A stretch of DNA of 7,796 nt from Gammaproteobacteria bacterium. GTDB lineage: Bacteria > Pseudomonadota > Gammaproteobacteria > Xanthomonadales > Marinicellaceae. Below are positions 1 through 7,600 of this stretch, piece by piece. The notes beneath the pieces were generated by a model. It was not told where the DNA came from. It ran no database searches and saw only the letters and a program-made list of their open reading frames with translations. Made by a program: the position numbers and the translations under genes. The stretch is taken from positions 1-7,796 of the forward strand of contig JAUHZH010000091.1 of assembly GCA_030426065.1 (NCBI GenBank), given 5' to 3'. Within the stretch, counting starts at the first letter, position 1; each line of letters starts with the position of its first letter.

Positions 1-1
1 G

Positions 2-2191
2 GAAGATTCAGGCTTAAGTCAAAAAATCAGTGACCGCCTCAATGGTTTGGACATTGAAGACATCGATGCTTTACAAAGTGCAGGATCTGACATCAGAAGC
101 TGGGTGCTCAACACACCGTTTCAACCGGCTTTACAATCGGCCATCTCCGATGCCTATGCTGAAATGAAATCCGAGTTGGGCAGTGAATTTTCAGTGGCCG
201 TGCGTTCATCTGCCACGGCCGAAGACCTGCCAGACGCCTCTTTTGCAGGGCAGCAAGAAACGTTTTTGAACGTCAACGGCATTGACGATGTTTTGTCAAA
301 AGCCCATGAAGTGTTTGCCTCACTATATAATGACCGCGCCATATCTTACCGCGTCCACCACGGTTTTGATCATGACGACGTTTACCTGTCAGCGGGTGTT
401 CAAATGATGGTCAGGTCAGATTTGGCCGCATCGGGTGTGATGTTCACCATGGACACCGAATCAGGGTTCAATGACGTGGTCTTCATCACCTCTTCATACG
501 GCTTGGGAGAAATGGTGGTCCAAGGCGCTGTGAATCCTGATGAGTTCTATGTTTACAAGCCCGCTTTGGCAGAAAACCGCCCCGCCGTCTTGCGTCGCAA
601 TTTGGGTGGCAAAGCATTGGAAATGACTTACGCAACTACAGGTGGCGTAGAAACCAAACACATCGACCCTGCCCGCTCTCAACAATTCTCCATCAGCGAC
701 GACGAAGTGGAACAATTGGCTCACATGGCGATGACCATTGAAAAGCATTATGGCAGGCCCATGGACATCGAATGGGCCAAAGACGGCAAAAGCGGCAAGC
801 TGTTCATTGTTCAGGCCCGACCTGAAACGGTCAAATCCCGTGAGAACACAGGCCAAAGCATTGAACGTTACAGTTTACAAAAACAAGGCGATGTGGTTTG
901 CGAAGGGCGAAGCATTGGTCAAAAAGTCGGGCAAGGCACAGCCAAGGTCATCAAAAGCATTGCCCAAATGGACCAAATCGAAGCCGGAGATGTGCTGGTC
1001 ACGGACATGACCGACCCTGATTGGGAACCGATCATGAAAAAAGCCGCCGCCATCGTCACCAACCGTGGCGGCCGAACCTGTCATGCCGCCATCATTGCAC
1101 GCGAACTGGGCATCCCAGCAATCGTTGGCTGTGGCGATGCCACCAGCAAAATCAAACATCAATCTGAAGTCACCGTCTCATGTTGTGAAGGTGACACCGG
1201 TTATGTCTATGATGGTTTGATGGGTTTTGATGTCAAAGTGACGGATTTGCAAAACATGCCAGATGCCCCACTGAAAATCATGATGAATGTGGGCAACCCA
1301 GACCGGGCTTTTGATTTTCAAAACTTGCCCAATTACGGCATCGGATTGGCCCGTTTGGAATTCATCATCAATCGCATGATTGGCATCCACCCAAAAGTGC
1401 TGTTGAACTACGACAACCAACCCGCGGACGTCAAAAGCATCACCGACCCCATGGTGGCCGCTTACGCTTCACCCCGCGATTACTTTGTCAAACGACTGGC
1501 TGAAGGTGTCTCCACATTGGCAGCGGCCTTCAACCCCAACCCAGTCATCGTTCGTTTGAGCGACTTCAAATCCAATGAATACGCTAACCTGATCGGAGGC
1601 AGACAATTCGAACCGAATGAAGAAAACCCCATGTTGGGTTTCCGCGGCGCTTCTCGCTACCTCGATGACTCATTTGTTGATTGTTTCGAAATGGAATGTG
1701 AGGCTTTGAAATACATTAGAGATGAAATGGGCTTGACCAATGTCTGGGCCATGGTGCCCTTTGTCAGGACGTTAGAGGAAGGACAAGCTGTGATCGATTT
1801 GATGGCCAAATTCGGCCTCAAGCAAGGTGACAACGGCTTGAAAATCATCATGATGTGTGAACTGCCTTCCAATGCCTTGTTGGCGGATGAATTTCTGAAT
1901 ATTTTTGATGGCTTTTCCATCGGCTCGAACGACATGACCCAATTGACCTTGGGGCTGGATCGTGACTCCGGAATCATTGCTGATTTGTTTGATGAACGCG
2001 ACCCCGCGGTCAAGAAAATGCTGTCGATGGCGATTCAAGCATGTAAAAAACGAGGCAAGTACGTCGGCATTTGTGGTCAAGGCCCATCTGACCATCCCGA
2101 TTTGGCAGCTTGGTTGCTTGAACAAGGGATCGAATCGGTTTCTTTGAACCCAGACACCGTGGTTGAAACCTGGCTGAAACTGGCAAAATAA
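2..2191 (+). CDS. ppsA: Phosphoenolpyruvate synthase (pyruvate, water dikinase), 5'-truncated by window edge
   Basis: Cytosolic gluconeogenic enzyme converting pyruvate, ATP and water to PEP, AMP and phosphate. The frame is open from base 2, and residues before the first in-frame TTG (47) still match the family (EDSGLSQ against DQSGVNQ in E. coli), so that TTG is internal and the true start lies outside. The visible 729 residues correspond to about E. coli 61 to the C-terminus. Domains by visible residue: ATP-grasp part of the PPDK N-terminal domain (to ~270, with VRSSATAEDLPDASFAGQQ and GRPMDIEWA), the swivelling phosphohistidine domain (~310-385) and the PEP-utilising TIM barrel (~410-725). 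The phospho-acceptor His is residue 361 in GGRTCHAAI (codon 1082-1084), equivalent to E. coli His421. The adjacent Thr 359 is the residue targeted by PpsR-type regulators. The catalytic Cys is residue 691 in GICGQGPSD (2072-2074), equivalent to Cys751. The glycine-rich GGKNASLGE-type segment lies off-window. Stop is TAA. Nothing suggests inactivation. Confidence 0.97.
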   Translation, partial: EDSGLSQKISDRLNGLDIEDIDALQSAGSDIRSWVLNTPFQPALQSAISDAYAEMKSELGSEFSVAVRSSATAEDLPDASFAGQQETFLNVNGIDDVLSKAHEVFASLYNDRAISYRVHHGFDHDDVYLSAGVQMMVRSDLAASGVMFTMDTESGFNDVVFITSSYGLGEMVVQGAVNPDEFYVYKPALAENRPAVLRRNLGGKALEMTYATTGGVETKHIDPARSQQFSISDDEVEQLAHMAMTIEKHYGRPMDIEWAKDGKSGKLFIVQARPETVKSRENTGQSIERYSLQKQGDVVCEGRSIGQKVGQGTAKVIKSIAQMDQIEAGDVLVTDMTDPDWEPIMKKAAAIVTNRGGRTCHAAIIARELGIPAIVGCGDATSKIKHQSEVTVSCCEGDTGYVYDGLMGFDVKVTDLQNMPDAPLKIMMNVGNPDRAFDFQNLPNYGIGLARLEFIINRMIGIHPKVLLNYDNQPADVKSITDPMVAAYASPRDYFVKRLAEGVSTLAAAFNPNPVIVRLSDFKSNEYANLIGGRQFEPNEENPMLGFRGASRYLDDSFVDCFEMECEALKYIRDEMGLTNVWAMVPFVRTLEEGQAVIDLMAKFGLKQGDNGLKIIMMCELPSNALLADEFLNIFDGFSIGSNDMTQLTLGLDRDSGIIADLFDERDPAVKKMLSMAIQACKKRGKYVGICGQGPSDHPDLAAWLLEQGIESVSLNPDTVVETWLKLAK

Positions 2192-2196
2192 GTCAC

Positions 2197-2239
2197 AAAA
2201 ACCGCACCCAGTGGTGATAATCAAATAAGCTGGGTGCGG
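2197..2239. terminator. Perfect 10-bp hairpin after ppsA, terminator-like on the minus strand
   Basis: The arms CCGCACCCAG (2202-2211) and CTGGGTGCGG (2230-2239) are perfectly complementary and enclose an AT-rich 18-nt loop. The hairpin starts 10 bases after the ppsA stop. On the plus strand it is followed by AATGCAC with no T-run. Read on the minus strand, the stem runs straight into five Ts (complement of A 2197-2201), the intrinsic-terminator arrangement. It could be a barrier against antisense transcription into ppsA, a 3'-end stabilising stem for ppsA mRNA, or a weak bidirectional terminator. The loop is longer than usual for an intrinsic terminator, so the functional call is tentative although the inverted repeat is certain. 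Confidence 0.5.
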
Positions 2240-2254
2240 AATGCACTGTTCACT

Positions 2255-2275
2255 CAGACATGCAGACCCTCAGAC
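2255..2275 (+). repeat. CAGAC triplet repeat with 8-nt period upstream of the cyclase promoter
   Basis: CAGAC occurs at 2255-2259, 2263-2267 and 2271-2275, exactly 8 bases apart. The outer two copies extend to CTCAGAC (2253-2259 and 2269-2275). The array ends about 20 bases upstream of the extended -10 element, where an activator or the polymerase alpha subunit could contact DNA. It may be a short chance repeat; no known operator is recognised. Confidence 0.35.
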
Positions 2276-2295
2276 TGCGCTGCACCTTTTCTTTA

Positions 2296-2304
2296 TGGTA
2301 TGAT
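2296..2304 (+). promoter_or_regulatory. Extended -10 promoter for the diguanylate cyclase gene
   Basis: TGGTATGAT fits the sigma-70 extended -10 pattern TGnTATnAT, with hexamer TATGAT at 2299-2304. No good -35 hexamer lies 16-18 bases upstream (TGCGCT at 2276-2281 at best), which extended -10 promoters tolerate. The predicted transcript start near 2311 gives a leader of about 20 nt to GTG 2331 and places the alternative TTG codon at 2307 upstream of the transcript. Confidence 0.5.
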
Positions 2305-2330
2305 GATTGCAGTTCATAACATGGGGGTGT

Positions 2331-4475
2331 GTGATCAAATACAGAAAGGTTCAACCAGCTATTCTGCTGTTTTTTTTGCTTTTGGGCTTTGTGCTCAACT
2401 GGTTTCAATTCCCTTTTGTCCTTGGACATGCACTCTTTTTTGGACCGGCCGTCACCATTCTGCTGGCCAAGTTTCTATCGCCGATTAAAACACTGCCTGC
2501 AGCTGCCATCATTTCAATACCCTTCTTGATCAATGGCGAATATTTTCTTTTTTTTGCCTTGATAGGCGAAGCTTTGTTGATGTCACATTTATTGGGGCAG
2601 AGGGCGCGCTCTGTCTTGTCCATCAACGTCACTTATTGGCTTGGGATTGTCTTACCACTGGCTTATTTCATTTGCCCTTTATTTGAAATCAACCAACCAT
2701 ATAAAAATGGCAGCTTCCTCTTTGAAGCAGGCATGGACATGGTCAATGTGGTTTGTTATTCGACTTTGGCCTCGCTGTTCATTCATTCAAGAAAATTGAA
2801 CCTCTTCATGACCCAAGTGGATGCCGAAGCTTTCAAATCAATTCGGCAAATGGCAGCGTTTCACATTGGTCTGGCACTGACCGCCGTATTGATCGCTTTT
2901 CAATTGTACCAACTGAAAAAAAACACCGATGAGTTGTTGGCCCAAACCGCCAACACTTTTTCATTGACGCATGAAATCAGTTATACCAATGTGCTTCAGA
3001 ACATGAATCTATTCACCCGCATATTCAGGGAAAAAAGTGACCTGTTTTCTGAAATCATTGACCAACCTGAAAAAACCAGTGACCAACTCAAACAACTTCA
3101 CCAAAGGATGCCTCAATTTCTCTCCATGTTGATCACCAATAGTGAAGGCAAAATCACCCACTTTTCCCTCAGTGATTCCATCGACAGGACTGGCGAGGAT
3201 CCTGATGACATTTATGTCAACGAACGAGCCTATTTCAAACAAGCAATGATGTTTCCTGATCAGGTCTATGTTTCATCTGGCTTCAAAGGCAAGGGCTTTG
3301 GTAGCGACATGATTGCAGCCATCAGCATGGCCATCAAGGACAACAACACAGCACAACCCATCGGCATCCTTGAAGGCTCGCTAAAAATCAATCCGTTTGA
3401 AAGCATTTTGAATGCGTTGAAATCACACCCTGCCATGGAATATGTCTTGATAGACCAAAACAACCAAGTCATCCTTTATCAAGGTGATTTGCCATTAGAA
3501 AAGCTTCAACCCTTCACAACCCAGCGATCACCAACACAATTGGCTCTCTTTTCATTTTCATCAATTGAGCCACACCAGCCTTTGTATTTGATGCAAAGCA
3601 AGACCTATCCCTGGGGTTGGCATTTGGTTTCCTTGTACAAAAAACAACCGATCATGGACCAGTTGGGCCAATTGGTGCTCACGGCTTTGTCATTGTTGAT
3701 ACTGAGTCCCATTTTGGCACAGGGTTTGGGTTACATGCTGAGTCGTTTGGCTGTGAGGCGACTGGAATGGATGATCAATAAAATCAAAGATGATCAGTTA
3801 TCGATCAAAAAGCAAAAAAGTTTGGCTCGAGCCATGCCCATGGAAATCACGCCGTTGTACCAAGCCGTGATCCAGAACCGCAGTGACATCATTAGGCTCA
3901 ACGACAATTTGAAACAGGAAGTGGCAGAGCAAACCGCCACCATCAAACAAGCCAATGCCAAACTGTTAAAACTCAGTTTGACCGATGACTTGACACAATT
4001 GGCCAACCGCAGGAATTTCATCCAACATTTCAACAACACTTTGATTCATTGTAAAAACGACCAATCAGCGTTGTCCCTGCTTTTGATTGACATAGACCAT
4101 TTCAAACAAATCAATGACCAATATGGCCACGCGGTGGGAGATGACATGTTGCTTCATTTGGCGCAACTGATGTCAGAGCAAGTGTTGACCAAAGAATTTC
4201 AAGTGGCCCGAATTGGCGGTGAAGAATTCGCCATCACAGCCCCAAAACTGGACCATGAGGGCACCCGCCAATTGGCAGAAGCCTTATGCAAAAAAGCCAT
4301 GGACAACCCTTTGCCATTAAAGAACTCTCCCATCGAATTCACTGTTTCTGCGGGGTTTTATTGTTGCGAACCTGCACAGGGTGAATTACCTGAGTTTTAC
4401 AAAAAAGCCGACCAAGCGCTGTACCATGCAAAAAACAACGGTCGCAACCAATCACAGTCATTTCATGCCCTTTGA
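2331..4475 (+). CDS. Membrane-anchored sensor diguanylate cyclase (polytopic membrane module, Cache-like domain, GGDEF)
   Basis: Predicted inner-membrane enzyme making cyclic di-GMP from two GTP in response to an extracytoplasmic or membrane signal. GTG 2331 gives 714 residues starting IKYRKVQ before the first hydrophobic helix. An in-frame TTG at 2307 would add eight residues but lies before the predicted transcript start. GGGGG at 2323-2327 is an SD-like element only 3 nt from GTG, so initiation may be inefficient. About six hydrophobic segments fill residues 10-151 (MASE-like, family unassigned), with a further helix at ~175-195. A periplasmic region (~196-444) has Cache-type features including NERAYFKQA and YVSSGFKGKG. 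A last helix (~445-470) and a coiled-coil-like linker (~500-545) lead to GGDEF (548-700): LTDDLTQLANRR, IDIDHFKQIND (metal Asp 587), GGEEF 629-633, ADQALYHAKNNGRN. All catalytic signatures are present. The I-site RxxD position reads TKEF, so product inhibition is probably lost. Stop is TGA. Confidence 0.93.
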   Translation: MIKYRKVQPAILLFFLLLGFVLNWFQFPFVLGHALFFGPAVTILLAKFLSPIKTLPAAAIISIPFLINGEYFLFFALIGEALLMSHLLGQRARSVLSINVTYWLGIVLPLAYFICPLFEINQPYKNGSFLFEAGMDMVNVVCYSTLASLFIHSRKLNLFMTQVDAEAFKSIRQMAAFHIGLALTAVLIAFQLYQLKKNTDELLAQTANTFSLTHEISYTNVLQNMNLFTRIFREKSDLFSEIIDQPEKTSDQLKQLHQRMPQFLSMLITNSEGKITHFSLSDSIDRTGEDPDDIYVNERAYFKQAMMFPDQVYVSSGFKGKGFGSDMIAAISMAIKDNNTAQPIGILEGSLKINPFESILNALKSHPAMEYVLIDQNNQVILYQGDLPLEKLQPFTTQRSPTQLALFSFSSIEPHQPLYLMQSKTYPWGWHLVSLYKKQPIMDQLGQLVLTALSLLILSPILAQGLGYMLSRLAVRRLEWMINKIKDDQLSIKKQKSLARAMPMEITPLYQAVIQNRSDIIRLNDNLKQEVAEQTATIKQANAKLLKLSLTDDLTQLANRRNFIQHFNNTLIHCKNDQSALSLLLIDIDHFKQINDQYGHAVGDDMLLHLAQLMSEQVLTKEFQVARIGGEEFAITAPKLDHEGTRQLAEALCKKAMDNPLPLKNSPIEFTVSAGFYCCEPAQGELPEFYKKADQALYHAKNNGRNQSQSFHAL

Positions 4476-4524
4476 GTGAACACCCCTGTTTGATGCTTTG
4501 ACAATTGAGGGAACACCCTTATTT
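4472..4524 (+). promoter_or_regulatory. Imperfect 20-nt direct repeat flanking the protease promoter, candidate operator pair
   Basis: Two 20-nt copies at 4472-4491 and 4505-4524 match at 17 of 20 positions (core GAACACCC preceded by TTGAG). Their starts are 33 bases apart, close to three helical turns. Copy one begins inside the cyclase stop-codon region. Copy two sits between the candidate -35 and -10 boxes of the protease gene. This geometry suits a same-face dimeric regulator acting on the downstream promoter. The repeat is seen directly; its role as an operator is inference and no regulator family is recognised. Confidence 0.45.
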
Positions 4525-4525
4525 A
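4498..4525 (+). promoter_or_regulatory. Candidate sigma-70 promoter for the S8 protease gene
   Basis: A consensus -35 hexamer TTGACA lies at 4498-4503. With a 16-nt spacer the -10 would be TATTTA (4520-4525), a weak match. A weak -10 together with the flanking direct repeat would be consistent with a regulated promoter. The transcript would start near 4532 and carry a leader of about 140 nt. Confidence 0.4.
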
Positions 4526-4564
4526 TTTGATTCACTGATTGAGCTAAGGTGGCAAAACCATTAA

Positions 4565-4609
4565 GCTGCTTTTGGGTCGTTAAAAACAAGAAAAAGGGAC
4601 CCAAGCAGC
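4565..4609 (+). other. Imperfect long hairpin in the protease leader region
   Basis: Left arm GCTGCTTTTGGGTC (4565-4578) pairs with right arm GACCCAAGCAGC (4598-4609): 7 bp, a 2-nt T bulge, then 5 bp, closing a purine-rich 19-nt loop. Neither strand shows a T-run immediately after the stem, so a standard intrinsic terminator is unlikely. It lies 90 bases after the cyclase stop and 65 bases before the protease ATG. It could be a 3'-end stem for the cyclase mRNA or a 5'-leader structure of the protease mRNA. The architecture (long AT-rich loop, 10-12 bp stem) resembles the hairpin after ppsA, but the arm sequences differ. Confidence 0.5.
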
Positions 4610-4673
4610 ATTCAACAAACTGGGGCTGAACATGGATTCATCCAAGCACCCCTCATCAAAAAGAAGGTAAAAA

Positions 4674-7600
4674 ATGACATTCAAACTCAAACCATTGATC
4701 GCCACCATGGGATTGGTTCTGGCTCAAGGCAGCCCCTTACATGCAGCCACCCTCCCGAGCCAAAAACCCAGCGCAGAGCACATTCGAACCGCCTTAGATG
4801 GACAGCAACTGATTTTCAAATCGGGTATATTTGACCCCGTTTCCGACCAGCTCAGTTTTGCTCACCTCGGTCTGAACAACATCCAGTCGAACCATTACGG
4901 CATTGTCCAATTTGACAAAAACAAAGCCAATTTCCACTGGTTAGAAAAACAAGGATTCAAAGTCATCCAGCCACTGAAGAATGATGCCTTCATCGTTAAC
5001 TGGCAACAATCAGACAAAAAGCGTTTGGATCAAAACCATGACATCCGTTGGTATGGTCCCATGCAATCCGGTTTCAAAATATCTCCGCATCTGTGGCCAC
5101 AAAATCGATCGGTTCAAGCCAACCACACCATAGAAGTTGTGGCTTACAAAGATTACCCGAGGGCGCAATTAGAAAATTTGGTGAGAAAAGCCTTACCCAA
5201 CGCTCACTTTGCTCAAAGCAACATTCCTGCCAGCGATCACCGCGTTGCTGTCAACATCCCAGCAGCTGAGTTGGATGCTGGACTCAATGCCTTGTCACAC
5301 ATGGAAGGCGTTCAATGGTTGGGTGTTCATCGCGCTGAACGCTTTTTCAATGAAGACGCGGTTCCGGCTGTTCAAGACACTTCAGGCAGCACAGTAGATC
5401 AGTCCATTTTCGACCAAGGCATTTATGGAACCGGTCAAATCGTGGGTGTCGCTGACTCAGGACTGGACCGCAATGAAAACTGGTTCACCGACTATGACGA
5501 CGGTAACAGCCAAACCTCTGCCATCACTGATGCCGAAATGACGGCTCCACCGACCATGGGAAGTTTCCATGCCGACCGGAAAGTGGTCGCGTACTGGATC
5601 ATGCCAGGTGCCACATCATATGACCACCAATGGGCCAGCTACCATGGCACCCACGTCGCCGGTTCTGTAGCCGGTGACCGTTCAGAATGTGTGGCTTTTC
5701 AATGTATTGGTGACACAGGCACCCTGTCATCTCCCACACAATCAGGCTACGATTCAGATGATGGCATGGCACCCAATGCCCAAATTTTGTTCCAAGACTT
5801 GGGCGGTGACAGTGCTTTGACAGGCGTCGGTTCATCAGCCATGTGGGAGCAAGCCTACCAAGCCGGTGTGCGTATCCACAGCAACAGCTACGGTGCCAGC
5901 ACATTGGGTGAATACGTTTCATCTGACCAAAACCTCGACCGCACCTTGCGACACCATGAAAATTTGATTGTGGCGTTTGCAGCAGGAAACGACGACGGCA
6001 CCAACAACAGCACAGGCTCTCCAGGCAATGCCAAATCTGCCTTGACTGTCGGTGCATTGGGTCATGGCAACAGCACCACAGTGGCAGGGTTCTCCAATCG
6101 AGGCCTGACCGATGACGGCCGTCTTAAACCCGACATTTCAGCCACCGGATCGAGCATACAATCGGCAGCAGGCAACTTGGTTGATGACAACACATTGGAT
6201 GTCACGCCACAAAAATCGTCCAAAAGCGGCACATCCATGTCCACCCCCATCACGGCAGGAGCCACGGCGTTGTTAAGACAATACTTCACCGATGGCTTTT
6301 ATCCAACAGGCATTCGCACAGCAACAGACAGCTATGTTCCCAGTGGACCACTGATGAAAGCCATGTTGCTGAATGGATCCAACGCCGATGCTGGATTCAA
6401 TTACCGACACACCGGTTGGGGCCGACCTTGGCTCAACAACACCCTTTATTTTGATGGCGATTCACGTTCAGTCAAATTCTGGGATGTCACCAACCGAAGT
6501 GGTTTGGCCACTGGTGAATCGATCACTTATGACGTCGATGTCTTGTCTGGTGAAGAATTCCGTGCGACTTTGACTTGGTATGACCTGCCCGGACCAACCG
6601 GCTCAGGCGTGACTTTGGTCAATGACTTGAACTTAACGGTTGTGGCACCCAATGGTACATTTTTGGGTAACGTTTTCAACAGTGCCGTTCAAGCGATTTC
6701 ACAAACCGGAGGCTCTGCGGATGCCATCAATACCGTTGAACAGGTGCGATTGACCGCACCCGCATCAGGCACTTATCAAATCACGGTGTCGGCCCCCAAT
6801 GTACCCGGTGATGGAACGTTCGGCTCTGATCGCCAAGGATTCGCCTTGATTGTCGGTGGTGCTTTGGGCAGCAACAGCCCCATGCCACTCTCTGACCCAA
6901 GCAACCTCACTGTCGATAACAATGACGTCAATGGCGTTGACTTGAGTTGGACTGCTGCGAACAACGCCGATCACTACCAAATCTACCGCAGCAATGGCTC
7001 TTGTCAATCACATGAACCAGGCACCATGCGATTCATTGGCCAAAGTGGGTCAACCACTTTCAGCGACCAAGATGCATTTGGGGGTTATGAGTATGCCTAC
7101 CAAGTGCGCGCATTCAACGCCGATGGCGTCAGCGCCTACAGCAATTGCGTTGAAGCCGTGTCAGCACAAAACTGCCCCGTTCCACCAGCATTCAACAGCA
7201 GTTCAGCAGCCATCAGCAGTACGGTCAATGACAGTTGTCAAATCTCCATGACTTGGGACAGCGGCACCAGCCAATGCCCAACTGACCCCAATGTCAGTTA
7301 CAACATATACCGTGACACCAACCACAACTTTGTCCCAAGCGCCCAAAACTTGGTGGCCACCGTCAATGGCACCAGTTTTGACGACATGGCAGTGACCCAT
7401 GGACAAAGCTATTTCTACCGCGTGTCTGCAGTCAACAACGGCAATGAAACCTTGTTTTCCTCTGAATTGGTTGGCACACCATTGGGCAGCACTTCGAGCA
7501 ACATTGGTAACATCAGTGATGATGTCGACAACAGCATGTTGATGAACCTTTCAGGTACCTGGTCGATATCCAACGACCGCTCGAGTAACGGTTTGCTCAG

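Noticed and set aside
47..49. TTG as the start of ppsA
   Set aside because: Conserved residues continue upstream to the window edge and about 60 residues of the family N-terminus would be missing, so this codon is internal.
494..856. Minus-strand 120-codon open frame inside ppsA
   Set aside because: Lies fully opposite a strongly conserved enzyme gene; its translation has no recognisable domain and reflects the complement of ppsA codons.
1772..2224. Minus-strand 150-codon open frame over the ppsA 3' end
   Set aside because: Opposite conserved PEP synthase sequence. Its beginning also overlaps the hairpin after ppsA, no ribosome site is evident and the protein looks non-specific.
2234..2488. 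Plus-strand 84-codon open frame overlapping the start of the cyclase
   Set aside because: Begins inside the hairpin right arm and overlaps the cyclase's first helices in another frame; composition is Cys/Ser-rich with no domain, so a frame shadow.
4565..4609. Intrinsic terminator of the cyclase gene
   Set aside because: The stem has no T-run on either side and lies downstream of the candidate protease promoter, so it is kept as a hairpin of unknown role.
5599..6057. Minus-strand 152-codon open frame opposite the protease catalytic domain
   Set aside because: Cys/His/Trp/Arg-rich translation typical of antisense to a conserved gene; it covers the region coding for the His and Asn active-site motifs of the protease.
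6373..7406. Several short open frames on both strands within the protease beta-barrel and Fn3 region
   Set aside because: All are contained within the continuous protease reading frame and show no independent coding signal or ribosome site.
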